Source of the DNA: Alloascoidea africana
Taxonomy: Eukaryota > Ascomycota > Alloascoideomycetes > Alloascoideales > Alloascoideaceae
NCBI GenBank assembly: GCA_030581615.1
Contig: JAKTTT010000086.1
Span: 1 to 64,000, forward strand
Reading direction: 5' to 3'
DNA length: 64,000 nt
The translations under genes and the position numbers were made by a program. The notes beneath the pieces were generated by a model that searched no databases, was not told the origin of the DNA, and saw nothing but the letters and a program-made list of their open reading frames with translations. Positions 41,858 through 52,587 of this stretch are shown in pieces. How positions within the stretch are numbered: position 1 is the stretch's first letter; the number at the start of each line of letters is the position of its first letter.

Positions 41858-44800
41858 ATGAACCCCGATCATCGAGGCAAAACTTTGTCGGAAAAGGCCC
41901 TGAAGCCTGCACAGGGCCACCATTTGAACACCGGTTTAGGCGTTACCCCTGTTACCGCCACTGTCGAGAATGGCGACAACCCTGATGAGGCTTACGAAAG
42001 CGGTGATGGTGATGGCGATAGCGCTGACCATGGCGATGGCGATGACCTTGATGGTATCGACTCCTTGACCCTAACCATCGAAACTTTGCCAGACGATATC
42101 ATCTACCATATCTCCAAGTTTCTAAGGATTAAGGACTTGCATCGTCTGCTCTGGGCTAGTCGTGTGCTTTACCTACGGCATGGTCATGGCAATCATGATG
42201 ATGATAACGGTGCCACTGAAAGTGGCCAGAGAAATTTAATCTTTCTAAATGCCCTCTATCACGAAAATCCTATCGCAAAGGGGGAAGTCCAATGGTTTAA
42301 TAAAACAGCTTCTCATGAAGGCCGAGAACGGATACGGAATAACCTGAATGTAGAACTTGGTTATGGCGATGGAGTATGGAGCAAATATTTCTCGATCCCC
42401 AACTTCTTGAAGAGGCTTACACAAAAGAACCGCAAAGATCAGCAGCAACTAATTCAAATTTGCGAGTCCGATCAGCAAGTTGAAAAATTGAAGGAAGCAG
42501 ATATGAAACAGTTTGAGAAATTTCGAACGGTAAATTTTTATCCGAGTCAGTTCAGAAAGGAAGTTAACGAGACATTGAAGTGGAACTGTGATCGATTACC
42601 CTCTGGTCCTATCACTCCATTGATGACCATCGGATCTGGTATTTGCTATCTTCGTACTACACAAGACCAAAGGAAACTTGGCGAAGGAACAAGTGAGGGG
42701 AAAGGCGAACTAAAATTTATCACGAATGGAATTAAAAGAAAGAATAAAGATTTGGTTTTTGATTTTGCAGCTGGAACAATTGAACAAAAATGGATCCCAA
42801 ACTCTTCGATTGTAAACAAGTCCAGCTTTTTGAACGGTTCAATAACAACATTTTACGATTATAGCCTTGCTAAAAGACTTAAGACAAATTTGAAAGTCAA
42901 TGGTACAGAATCTGATAGACCTATCGGCGATCTCCGAACAGGCTCTATTAGGAATATGATCTCACATTATCGAACTCGTAATCATCACACAAGAGAGGGA
43001 AGAACGACTATTGAGGCAAGTAGAGTTGCAAGGCTTATTGCAGAGGTTCAGATGCACAATATAAGTCCTGAAAATTTGAACCTCGTGATCAACAGTATCA
43101 ATTTTACCAATATTATGAATAACTATGAACTCAAGAGTTGGCATTTTTTGAAACCAATTGTTTTGGACAAGTGTTGTGTGGTTGAAGACGATGTTTTTGT
43201 GGCATATCCTGAAATAATTCATTTGAATTCCGCATCGGTGAATGAAAGATCTTCAAATGGTAATGGAACAATCTTGCAAGAGGAATCTGCCCGTGGTGAT
43301 GGCAATATTCATAATGATGCCACTGTGATGGTACAAACTGGTTTAACCTGTTACAAAAGAACTGAAGAAGACAATAGCAACTACTCAGATGATAAACATG
43401 ACGATACAAGCCGAGCGAAAAAGATTTGGACAACAAAATTCTGTTATTTATCTGATTTGAATGGCAATAGCAATAAATCTTGTTTCACAAAGATTACAGG
43501 GAATAATTTTTTCATATTTGGACTTATCCCGCAAAAGTCGTTTGATAGAGCCTTGGCTGATATGCCTTCCTCTGATGCCCATAATTCAACCAATCCCTCC
43601 CCTTCTTCTTCTTCGTCGACTCCAGCGTCTACATGGTCCGCATGGTCTCCAGAATTGTCTAGAAGAAGGAATAATGGTTATCTTTTCCAAAGAGGTGAGA
43701 GAAGGCGTGCCTATGGACTTTTGAGAGCATATAACTACGATTTTTATCACAATTATCACCTAGCTGTGATAAATCGTTTTAATGGACGTGTTTTAGGGGT
43801 TGTACCCAATTTTATCATGCTCGGCATAGAAACTGACTTTGAGATTCTTGTTACCTCACAGTATCTCATCTGGTCCCAATCAAAGGGAATCAATTTTGTA
43901 TCTATTCAAGAAATTCTTGAAAAAATGGACCAGGCCCAATTTCAGCAAATGTTTTCTTACACTGACAACTGCAGTAATGGTGCTGAATTCGATGAGAAGA
44001 GGATGAGAGATGCTCAGCGTGTTATGGACTATGTCTCAGAAATTAGAGGTAACGAAGCCAACAAAGATCAAAGAGTTGATGGAGAACAAGAAAACTGTTC
44101 ACTAAACGTTGAAACGATTGATTTTATAAATGTGAAGAGTCCGTACATGTTTCAGATCTCCCCTGATGAGAGGTTCTTGTTCATGTATAATCTTGTCTAT
44201 CCATCACCCAATAAAGAACTGAGCCTTCAAAATACAAATCTACTAAGTTTTGATTTGGGTGCGGAAGAAAGGCCAATTGTTCCCATTGCACACCCAGGTA
44301 TGGAAGGGACGAGCAGAGCAAATTCTGGGGGCATCCAAGGTGAGAACGATTCCAGTTTGAACCTCTCAACACCAGCAGTTGAGAATCTAGCAAACCCACA
44401 AGCGTTTCCCTCTTCTTTCCAATTACCTTCACCAGATTCAACTGGTATCGAACCTACTTCAGGACAGCATCAACCGCAAGTACCTGCTCAAGAGCAACCA
44501 GTTGTCATGCCTCCGTGGACGTTCCCAAGCCTGGCCTTCTCAAGTTCTCAAAACCAAACTCTTAGCTCAGTTGTTGCCACAGATGGCATGACTGGAACAA
44601 GGAAACAGTATCAGTTAATAATAATTGATTTGAAGAATTTTCAGATTCAAACTTTTAACGCAGAGAAGTTCCCACTTGCATGGGTTGTTGACGATAAATA
44701 TAATGTTTGGAGCTTTTCTGATGTGTTTATTAATCAGTTATATAACAAGTTTGATTCTTTGGAAAGACATTATCAGAGTGAGGGCCAGGAACAGCAAGTT

Positions 44801-44920
44801 CAGACTGGAAACAACCAAATCTCTGAGAATGAAAGCCACAACCAGACTCGGGCTCAGAATGGAAATGGGAATGGGACTGGCAATATGAAAAAGCATGACT
44901 TTAAATTGAGATTCTTTTAA
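41858..44920 (+). CDS. Large F-box protein of unknown target
   Basis: A single exon encodes 1020 residues. After an acidic, Gly/Asp-rich N-terminus, an F-box lies at about residues 72-112 (IETLPDDIIYHISKFLRIKD followed by LHRLLWASRVLY). F-box proteins bind Skp1 and bring targets to the SCF ubiquitin ligase. The rest carries no recognised WD40 or leucine-rich repeats. It has several disordered, Asn- and Ser-rich inserts (for example near residues 570-600 and 810-900) between segments that look folded, such as YDFYHNYHLAVINRFNGRVL and SPYMFQISPDERFLFMY. That alternation could hide a degenerate beta-propeller. The target is unknown. Confidence 0.8.
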   Translation: MNPDHRGKTLSEKALKPAQGHHLNTGLGVTPVTATVENGDNPDEAYESGDGDGDSADHGDGDDLDGIDSLTLTIETLPDDIIYHISKFLRIKDLHRLLWASRVLYLRHGHGNHDDDNGATESGQRNLIFLNALYHENPIAKGEVQWFNKTASHEGRERIRNNLNVELGYGDGVWSKYFSIPNFLKRLTQKNRKDQQQLIQICESDQQVEKLKEADMKQFEKFRTVNFYPSQFRKEVNETLKWNCDRLPSGPITPLMTIGSGICYLRTTQDQRKLGEGTSEGKGELKFITNGIKRKNKDLVFDFAAGTIEQKWIPNSSIVNKSSFLNGSITTFYDYSLAKRLKTNLKVNGTESDRPIGDLRTGSIRNMISHYRTRNHHTREGRTTIEASRVARLIAEVQMHNISPENLNLVINSINFTNIMNNYELKSWHFLKPIVLDKCCVVEDDVFVAYPEIIHLNSASVNERSSNGNGTILQEESARGDGNIHNDATVMVQTGLTCYKRTEEDNSNYSDDKHDDTSRAKKIWTTKFCYLSDLNGNSNKSCFTKITGNNFFIFGLIPQKSFDRALADMPSSDAHNSTNPSPSSSSSTPASTWSAWSPELSRRRNNGYLFQRGERRRAYGLLRAYNYDFYHNYHLAVINRFNGRVLGVVPNFIMLGIETDFEILVTSQYLIWSQSKGINFVSIQEILEKMDQAQFQQMFSYTDNCSNGAEFDEKRMRDAQRVMDYVSEIRGNEANKDQRVDGEQENCSLNVETIDFINVKSPYMFQISPDERFLFMYNLVYPSPNKELSLQNTNLLSFDLGAEERPIVPIAHPGMEGTSRANSGGIQGENDSSLNLSTPAVENLANPQAFPSSFQLPSPDSTGIEPTSGQHQPQVPAQEQPVVMPPWTFPSLAFSSSQNQTLSSVVATDGMTGTRKQYQLIIIDLKNFQIQTFNAEKFPLAWVVDDKYNVWSFSDVFINQLYNKFDSLERHYQSEGQEQQVQTGNNQISENESHNQTRAQNGNGNGTGNMKKHDFKLRFF

Positions 44921-46300
44921 CATTTTTTTTTTGTTGTTTTCTTTTGTGAATGTGAATTTCTGATTGCATTAGACTACACACCATTGGATTTGGTACTGGT
45001 CCTTGCATTTCCTATTTATGCATTTGATTTCTATAGTTGTTTTAGTTTTAATCAAACAATGATCTGGTAATTTTTCTAGCTCTGATAAACCGGAGTTAAG
45101 ATACAGCGGTAAATCTGTTTCGCGAGGATGTTCTCCGCTTAGTTCCATATACCCCATTATTTGGGATTATTGTGCAGCGCTTGTTTTAATACCTTGGCGT
45201 GTGTTAATTCAAGAAAGCACCATCTAAAAGAGAAAAGATTCCAGTTTCCCAAGCTCCCCAGTTCCAGTCATGATGTTATTAAGGTGCAAACCTTGAGTGT
45301 ATTTTAGGCGTTCGACGGCCAGTTATCTTCCTTTAAGTGAGACTTTCTGTCCAACTATAAAAAAGAATCTCACCACCTTGCACCAATTCAATTTTTCAAA
45401 AATGGTTGACGTGTCGTTTCTTGAATTTCATCTTTTGGCTTGAGAAATTTTATGTTATAGGATCCAAGTTTCAAAATCAAAATGGCGCAAAACAATATCG
45501 GAAATAGCTGGAAAAACAATGCAGTGTTTGTCAGTACCCGTAGAGAAGCCAATTAGAATAACCGTTATGTTTCACTAGCGTTAAACGTTCCAAAACTCTC
45601 AGTTTATCTACCCAGTTCACGGACTCCGTCAATTGCCCTCAACTTCTCACCAGTTTAAGCTCTAGCTCCTGCCAGTGCGTCTGCTAAGCTTCATCATTAG
45701 ATGCCATGATTTAAATAACTGAGTGATTTAAAGTAGTGTCGAGCGTTTAGGTGCTTACTGCAAGGGAAAGCGTTGACATATTCAAGCCGTCCCAGTTTGA
45801 AGTTGCTCTTGCTCAGACAAAATGCTAACCAACTTAATCGTGGAAAAACCATCTAGGCCGTGCTACTTAAATCTACAAAGTCCCCAATTGCCAGAATGTA
45901 TTTGCAAGGATCAAAGTTGTAGCTGGAAACCGAAGGCCGGGTTAGCCCAGACCTAAAAGAGGATACGCCCCATTTTTATTTCGTCCAGATCAGAGGTGCG
46001 CACCATACATTGTGGACAATAGTTGAGGATTGAAAATGGAAAGGTGTTGAAGATGGGGATGGTTAGACTAGACAGTTCAGCATTTCCATTGGTTGGCTGT
46101 CGCCTGAATGAGGAATTGATAAAGCTTGTTTTCTTTTATTTTTTTTGGTGCTGGACATGTTGAGTGAATCATAAGACTGACTTTCAGTCACTGGAAATTA
46201 TGTATGAAGGCATTACATACAGCTAGTGTCTAGATTAACCTTGCTTTCCTATCCTTCTTTCTATTATTTCCACCCTCTCCATCTTGTACTAATTATCATC
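44921..46300. other. Intergenic region upstream of the DOCK gene
   Basis: About 1.4 kb. A 62-codon ATG frame on the minus strand (45157-44969, starting MGYMELSGEHPRE) has protein-like composition but no recognised family and no promoter signal I can point to. A TATAAAAAA sequence occurs near 45357. Otherwise nothing is seen. Confidence 0.4.
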
Positions 46301-49300
46301 ATGACCGAGGAGAATAGCAGCAGCGGTCATAGTATTAATACCACCGGCAAAACAGATGGTGATCCCGACACCTCTCCTCAACCGAGCATGATCGCCAGTA
46401 CTCCGACTCCAGGGCCCTGGCAGCCGTTGAAAAAGATGGGACACGGGCATGTTATCCACGCCTGGTCGGTCCCTCCGGGCCTATCTTCCACGCTGGACCC
46501 GAACAGAATCAAAGCAGAGTCGCTCTACGTCGATCTTTCAATCGGAGATGAAGTCTACCTGTTTGAGCAACATATTTCGCAGAAATGGGGCAGAGCCTAC
46601 GTTATTTCCCAGCCCTCGCCGTCAGCATTCCTGGCCGGTGTGGACATTTTCACTGATCTGTCAATGAGATATAAGAGCGAAGATAAAACGTCCCTCTCTC
46701 ACCTAGACGAAAAAAGCAACAAGAAGACCATCTTTGGGAGCAAACAGAATATCCAACTTGCGATAATTCCCTTGGATTACATTCGAATTCACGAGTATGT
46801 TGGCGGTGTGCTTCCAACCGTTTCGACAGCCGGTATAAATGGCGGCACAAACGGAAAGAAATCAACTCCAACAGTCTCTTCTAACGGTTCTGCTGTAGAA
46901 GGCACAGCACCTGCTCCAGGAACCACTCCGGGGAATCCTGATGCGGTCTCGATTACTACTGGATCGGCGGACCAAATCTCGGTGTCGAATATCTCAACTG
47001 CCAGTTCCGCGCGATCTCGAATCTCAATGCTCGAACAAGACTCACTTTCCCTTGCTGATTCTAATAATATGGTTGTAAAGCTGGCCAGGCCTGCTATCCC
47101 CGGTCTCAAGCTGGGCCAGGGAAAAACCAGTGCTAAAGAAGAGCCATTGGTTGCCGAGATTAAATCCGTCATCAAAGACTGGGTCGAAAACCATGTTTAT
47201 CGGTCGTATCTGGATAGTGAGTACACACTTTTTAATAAGCTTATTGACGTTATAATCGAGCTGCGAACCATTTCCACACAACTTTTACATGATTTGTTTA
47301 CCCAGAGCGAGCTTGATGTTGTTCGAAAGAAAGTAGTTTGGCTTCTGAACTATGGCGTAAAGATTATCAACAGCAGTGGCATGGCTTCGGAAAGCAAGAG
47401 CATAATCGCAAGAGATCCTGAAAAAAACGGAGTAATCTTGGGTTTTAAAGCATACCCACCCAAGCTTGCTGTAGAGCAGCTTCGCTTGAGTCTTGTTCAG
47501 AACTACCCAAGCGTTCTCAAGTTTGAAGAGGCAGAGCGAGATTTTATCCCCACCCATGTGCTTGTTGATTTTAAATCTATTATCAATAAGAACCGGGCCA
47601 CACCCCAGACTGGACTGACTGCATATCTGCATCTAAGATCAAAGCGAAGAAAGTTAACCGAGTCTTTTGCTGTTCACATTAATCCATCTGCCGGATTTTA
47701 CTTGACAGATATTTCCGCTGCTCTTTTCAAGAATATTCCAGTGTCAGAGTACGAGAAGGACCGAATTTATTTGGTGGCGGTGCTAACCGAGGAGGTCCAT
47801 ATCGTTCCTAAGATGAAATCCAGTAACTTGAGTGTCCATTTACCCGTGAGCAAGAAGAAGATACGAAAAGGAATTGCTGCCGGAGTTGCAGACATTTGCC
47901 GAATTTTCAGACAACAGGACAGTGTAGAGAACGAGTTTGTCATTAAACTTTATGGCTCTTATCTTGGAAGAAGTGACCCATCTTCCAACAATAGAGGTTG
48001 GGGAGATCTCGTTGATAGAATTATTCTCGGTCTTTCAAAAGGTGTTGGCTTTGATCCAAGAGCGGAACAGATTGTTGTAAGCGTCAAAAAGTTCACTGCA
48101 ACTGCAGAAAATTCTGGCGAAAATACAAGCATCCAGTATGATACAACGATGCCCATTGCGCCAATTCGGAGCATGTTTTATGAACCTTGGGCAGACCAGA
48201 ATACTGACCAACTTTATATTTCTGTCCGCAGCGTTTTCCCCGTTCAAGATACTGCCCCAATCAACGGCAACGGGGTTGGCGGATCAGAACATGTAATAAC
48301 AAATCTCAACAGCAATAGCATTATGGATAGCCAAGATGTTGTTACGATTCAGTTTGCATCTTCCTCAGGGTTATCTAAGTTTTCAAAGGCTACGAACGAT
48401 GACCCGCAGAAGACTTGGGAAACTGCTAGTGTGGTTCCTGGTGAATCAATTGGCGAAGTAATCAGAGTAACTGGTCTTGTTCCGGAGTCGACCAACAAGT
48501 CCAGTTCCAGTGGAGGAGAAATCATTGACATTAACCTTTTTGTTAACGGTGAGTATGTTGGAAAGGGAAAGTTTTGGCTTTGGCGCCATGGTAATGAAGT
48601 GAATGAAATCTCCAAGCCAACAAGGATCGAAATCAAATCCAAAACAAGCCCTTCTGTTGTAATTGCCCATGTTGAAATTTCAACTGATTACATTGGCACG
48701 AACTACAATGTAAATGCAACTGTTCAAAAACTGCTCGATTGGAAGAATATTTATAAGGGCGCAAATGGCGCTAACGAGCTGATTTGCATTTTGAACTCAA
48801 CTACATTTATCGACCTAAACCAGTTTCTCAAGTTTTTCAGACAGTTGATCCGTATACATCTCGACATTATGTTTGAGTTGAGCAAAAAGGGCAGCGCTGA
48901 TTTTACTCGTGCTCTTGGAGGCGATTCCACAGATGAAATTCAGGTTGCGAACTTGAACGCTTTGACCCATATGCTAGATGTCCTTGCGGTTAGACAGCGA
49001 TACTACACTTATGCAATTGATCATTATTTCAAGAATGAAAGAGCAAATCTTCCCAACGTCTCCTTGGTTTTGTTAAACTTGATGGAAGTACAAGCTTCCA
49101 AATTGGCGACGGACAGGTCTAGAAGTGGTCGTGCATTTTGCAGAATTTTTGCGTTTTTGATCCAACTGGTAATCAAATGTGCCACTAGCTCTGGGTCAAA
49201 GCTTAATTTAGAATCAAGAAACCTCTTTCGTGAAGCAGTTGATAGGCTTGTTGATAAGACTGTGTCATTTCTTAGTATTAAAGTGGACGCCTCTACTGCT

Positions 49301-52117
49301 CATAGCAACGAATTGATTGGCGATCAGGTAAACTTGATTGATTCGTTGTACACTTGGTTCGAGCATCTAAGAGCAATTTTGCCTGATGAAGAAATCTTAA
49401 AGATTGCTTTAAGATTTACAGTGATTTCCTCGAATCTGGACGGACTTTACAAAAAGAAAAGGCTAATAGTGGGCAAATTGTTGAACTCTCAGAAACTGGC
49501 AGGATCTTGGCTATTTGAAAATGCAAAGTGTAGATTGCCACTCACATTGGCCCTTTTCAATCAGTTTTCAGAGGTTGAAAAAAGGATTGCAAGAAAATCA
49601 CAAGGCATTAAGCAAGACGAAGTGCAATTGACGGCTGAAGCTGAAGAATTACGTTTGGCTTGTACAGTTGGACAGGTTTTACACAAACAGATTTTGAAAT
49701 ATGCCGACCTTTACAACTCCAAAGAGGTGCGCCAGATTTTGGCCCTAAAGCTTATGCCTGTTTTTGCCGAGTTGATTGTGGAGATGGATACCAAATTTTC
49801 AAATCCTAATTCTGGCCATTTACACTACTCAAGCAAGAGAAGAACATACACCGATCTATTTCCCACAAAATATCCAATTACCTCTAATCCTTTGGACTCA
49901 TCTGTTAATGAAGAATCATTCAGTGAATTGGTAATTGAACTGGCGGCTCTTTTTATTGCAATAGTGAGGTACTTGAAGGAAGCTAAGAACGAAGAGGACA
50001 TTCAAAACTTTAGTAGATCACAGGTAAAGCAAATAATAAGGGCGGGCTTTATCTTGTTGAAAGCAACTTTTTTCCCTAAACAGTGGATCAGTTTGTATGT
50101 GTCGATTGTGGAGGCTGTTGTGACAACACTAGAGCTACTGCTTCCTGTTATGACTTCAAAACACATTGTCGAGGTTGATCAGGCTGAAATGTTTGAGACA
50201 AAGCTCTGGTATAATTATCTTAATAATATTCTGATCTGTGGATCAATTCACGATATAAAGGTCGAATTGCTGGATGAACTGAACAGAAAATCGGTATGGA
50301 AACTGACAAATGGTGATATCAGATCCAGAATCGCGGATTTATTACAAGATTCATGGACAGCCCTGAGCTGGGAACCATTTGAAGAGGACAAACAACGATT
50401 TCAAATTGACAAGTTTGGAGGGTTTCAAGTTGAGTATGGCTCTGGCGATCAGAGTATTATTGGGAAAGTTCTGGCCTTGTGCATTCAAAGGCATGACAAA
50501 ATTCAACAATGTGGTGTCAACATGCTTTATTCTATGATGGTTTCTGAGTGGACGTTGAGTGAGCACCTAAGCGAAATTGAAAGAGATTGCCTCATGGCTT
50601 TGGAAAGACTCTATGGCAAGGTGAAAGTACTTCCTGAGCAGTACGAAAAGGATCAATTTATCGTCAAATTGAAGAAGGCTGTACGGTTGGATATTGAAGA
50701 CGAAGCGTATCAGCCATTTAGGAACTTTGTGAATGTTCTCGACGAATTCCTCGATGTTTTGCACGACATGTACAGCGTTCCTCAAGGAGATGGCAGGTTC
50801 AGAGACGATTTGATTTTCCATAAACTAAACATGCTGGGCTTTTTCATGTACAACGATGACTCTGACATTTTTGCTAGCTATATTCATGATCTGGTTGAAG
50901 AGAACTTGTCGAGGAAAACTGGATATGCTCAAGCCGCGCTTGCCTTAGAATTACTTGCTCAAACATACGAATGGAGCTTTGATACTGTCCTGCCCCCTAT
51001 GGCCAAACCCCAATTTCCAGCGCAAACAGCTTTTGAAAGAAAGGAAGCGTTATTGAAGTTGATGGCCACTTATTTTACAAGAGGAAAGTCCTACCAAAAA
51101 GCGATTGGTGTCTACAAAGACCTGGCCAATGCATATGAGACCGTTTCGTTTGAGCTGAACAAATTAGCTCAAACAACTAGGGAAATGGCAAATCTATACG
51201 AAATGATTGAAAATGCAGAACTGCCTTCCCCAACATATTTCCGAGTTGTATATATCGGGAATGGTTTCCCAAGATCTCTGAGGAACCGACAGTTTATTTT
51301 TGAAGGCTTACCTTTTGAAAGACTAATATCAATTCACGATCGTCTTTTGAGGCTCCATCCTGGTGCCAAAATTATCAGCACATATAATGAGAACGACTAT
51401 GATAAGGTTGATGGTTTGTATCTTTATGTCAGTGCAGTGACCCCAACGATAAACATTTTTGGCCCAGTATTTACCCTGAAACACACTACGAAAGGCGCGC
51501 AGAATTTTGTGAACCAACAATACATGAAGTACTTTACTTTTACGCGCCCATTGCCAGGTAGCAAAAGCGTAGTTGATCTCTGGGTTGAGGATACAACATA
51601 CGAGACCTTTCTCACTTTCCCTACAATCATGAATCGATCTGAGATTAAAGCAGCTTCAGTTGTGAAGAGGTCACCATTAGAAAATGCGATTCACTCTATA
51701 GTTAAAAAGACAAACGAGCTTGTGACTTTGGAGAATGCTTTCAAGACCACTGCTGGGTCATTGACGAATAGCTCTCTAATTACCGAGCTGAGTAGAAATT
51801 TAACGGGAACCATTGATGCTCCTGTGAATGGTGGTGTTAGACAATACCGAGTTTTCCTGGAGGACGAGAAATTTCAGCAATTATACCAAAAGGATCAAAT
51901 TGAAAATTTACGATCTAATTTTAAAGACTTGGCAAAAACTTTGGAAAGGTGTTTACAGATTCATGTAAAGGTCATTCCAGATTCACTAAGACCTTCACAT
52001 GACAGCTTGGTAGAGTTGTTTAAGAAAAATTTTGCACAAGAGCTTTCGAACGAAAATGAAATCGTTGACGAGAGTGTGAAAGTAAATGGCTCTCAAAATT
52101 ATGCTCCAATGTTCTGA
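46301..52117 (+). CDS. DCK1: DOCK-family Rho GTPase exchange factor
   Basis: A single exon of 1938 residues, close to the 1932 of yeast Dck1. The frame is open upstream to 46226 but the first ATG is at 46301 (MTEENSSSGHSINTTG). An SH3-like domain opens the protein (ESLYVDLSIGDEVYLFEQHI, WGRAYVIS). The middle is long and helical, with a C2/DHR1-type segment at about 540-680. The C-terminal DHR2 domain (about 1530-1910) shows ERKEALLKLMATYFTRGKSY, NLYEMIENAELPSPTYFRVV and YIGNGFPRSLRNRQFIFEG, which are typical of DOCK proteins. Dck1 with Lmo1 (ELMO) activates the Rho5/Rac-like GTPase in yeast stress and mitophagy signalling. No ELMO gene is in this window. Confidence 0.93.
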   Translation: MTEENSSSGHSINTTGKTDGDPDTSPQPSMIASTPTPGPWQPLKKMGHGHVIHAWSVPPGLSSTLDPNRIKAESLYVDLSIGDEVYLFEQHISQKWGRAYVISQPSPSAFLAGVDIFTDLSMRYKSEDKTSLSHLDEKSNKKTIFGSKQNIQLAIIPLDYIRIHEYVGGVLPTVSTAGINGGTNGKKSTPTVSSNGSAVEGTAPAPGTTPGNPDAVSITTGSADQISVSNISTASSARSRISMLEQDSLSLADSNNMVVKLARPAIPGLKLGQGKTSAKEEPLVAEIKSVIKDWVENHVYRSYLDSEYTLFNKLIDVIIELRTISTQLLHDLFTQSELDVVRKKVVWLLNYGVKIINSSGMASESKSIIARDPEKNGVILGFKAYPPKLAVEQLRLSLVQNYPSVLKFEEAERDFIPTHVLVDFKSIINKNRATPQTGLTAYLHLRSKRRKLTESFAVHINPSAGFYLTDISAALFKNIPVSEYEKDRIYLVAVLTEEVHIVPKMKSSNLSVHLPVSKKKIRKGIAAGVADICRIFRQQDSVENEFVIKLYGSYLGRSDPSSNNRGWGDLVDRIILGLSKGVGFDPRAEQIVVSVKKFTATAENSGENTSIQYDTTMPIAPIRSMFYEPWADQNTDQLYISVRSVFPVQDTAPINGNGVGGSEHVITNLNSNSIMDSQDVVTIQFASSSGLSKFSKATNDDPQKTWETASVVPGESIGEVIRVTGLVPESTNKSSSSGGEIIDINLFVNGEYVGKGKFWLWRHGNEVNEISKPTRIEIKSKTSPSVVIAHVEISTDYIGTNYNVNATVQKLLDWKNIYKGANGANELICILNSTTFIDLNQFLKFFRQLIRIHLDIMFELSKKGSADFTRALGGDSTDEIQVANLNALTHMLDVLAVRQRYYTYAIDHYFKNERANLPNVSLVLLNLMEVQASKLATDRSRSGRAFCRIFAFLIQLVIKCATSSGSKLNLESRNLFREAVDRLVDKTVSFLSIKVDASTAHSNELIGDQVNLIDSLYTWFEHLRAILPDEEILKIALRFTVISSNLDGLYKKKRLIVGKLLNSQKLAGSWLFENAKCRLPLTLALFNQFSEVEKRIARKSQGIKQDEVQLTAEAEELRLACTVGQVLHKQILKYADLYNSKEVRQILALKLMPVFAELIVEMDTKFSNPNSGHLHYSSKRRTYTDLFPTKYPITSNPLDSSVNEESFSELVIELAALFIAIVRYLKEAKNEEDIQNFSRSQVKQIIRAGFILLKATFFPKQWISLYVSIVEAVVTTLELLLPVMTSKHIVEVDQAEMFETKLWYNYLNNILICGSIHDIKVELLDELNRKSVWKLTNGDIRSRIADLLQDSWTALSWEPFEEDKQRFQIDKFGGFQVEYGSGDQSIIGKVLALCIQRHDKIQQCGVNMLYSMMVSEWTLSEHLSEIERDCLMALERLYGKVKVLPEQYEKDQFIVKLKKAVRLDIEDEAYQPFRNFVNVLDEFLDVLHDMYSVPQGDGRFRDDLIFHKLNMLGFFMYNDDSDIFASYIHDLVEENLSRKTGYAQAALALELLAQTYEWSFDTVLPPMAKPQFPAQTAFERKEALLKLMATYFTRGKSYQKAIGVYKDLANAYETVSFELNKLAQTTREMANLYEMIENAELPSPTYFRVVYIGNGFPRSLRNRQFIFEGLPFERLISIHDRLLRLHPGAKIISTYNENDYDKVDGLYLYVSAVTPTINIFGPVFTLKHTTKGAQNFVNQQYMKYFTFTRPLPGSKSVVDLWVEDTTYETFLTFPTIMNRSEIKAASVVKRSPLENAIHSIVKKTNELVTLENAFKTTAGSLTNSSLITELSRNLTGTIDAPVNGGVRQYRVFLEDEKFQQLYQKDQIENLRSNFKDLAKTLERCLQIHVKVIPDSLRPSHDSLVELFKKNFAQELSNENEIVDESVKVNGSQNYAPMF

Positions 52118-52308
52118 TTTGTAGAATAATTTGTTTGTTGACTTGGATTTTTGTTTAGTTTTAGAGACGATATTCAGTTGTCCGTGTTCAATCGCCTGGA
52201 AGAAAAGGTCTGAACTTTTGGAGTTTTTTTCTGGAATCAAATTATGGCTGAGTATTTTAGAATATTAGAAGTGTTCATAGATTGTACTTTAAAATTTTCA
52301 TTGATCAA

Positions 52309-52587
52309 CTACAGCTGGTTGTATGATTTTTGGAGGTGATCTATATACGCCTCAAGATTCTGGGGTAATTCGCGCACCAATAGACCCTGTTCTTCTAATA
52401 CAGAGAGGCCATGGGCTTGCATGTTCCTCGGCATCAAGTTAAAAGCTTGGTTGCGTAAGATCACCAGGCATATTAGATGAATATACCACATTGGTTTCCC
52501 TGTTTTGTAAAGATAAGAAAGCTGGTGATCGCTTGAAGCAAGTTGCACAGTCAAAAGCATCGTTTTTTCATGCATAAGCCACGGCAT
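52309..52587 (-). CDS. Small unrecognised protein (92 residues)
   Basis: An ATG-started frame begins MPWLMHEKTMLLTVQLASSD and ends YIDHLQKSYNQL. The composition is balanced and helical, with a hydrophobic middle (YIHLICLVILRNQAFNL). No family is recognised. It is convergent with the DOCK gene 190 bp away and stands alone in an otherwise gene-poor stretch. No splice signals extend it upstream, where an in-frame TAG lies about 30 bp before the ATG. It could be a real small gene or a chance frame. Confidence 0.35.
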   Translation of the reverse strand: MPWLMHEKTMLLTVQLASSDHQLSYLYKTGKPMWYIHLICLVILRNQAFNLMPRNMQAHGLSVLEEQGLLVRELPQNLEAYIDHLQKSYNQL

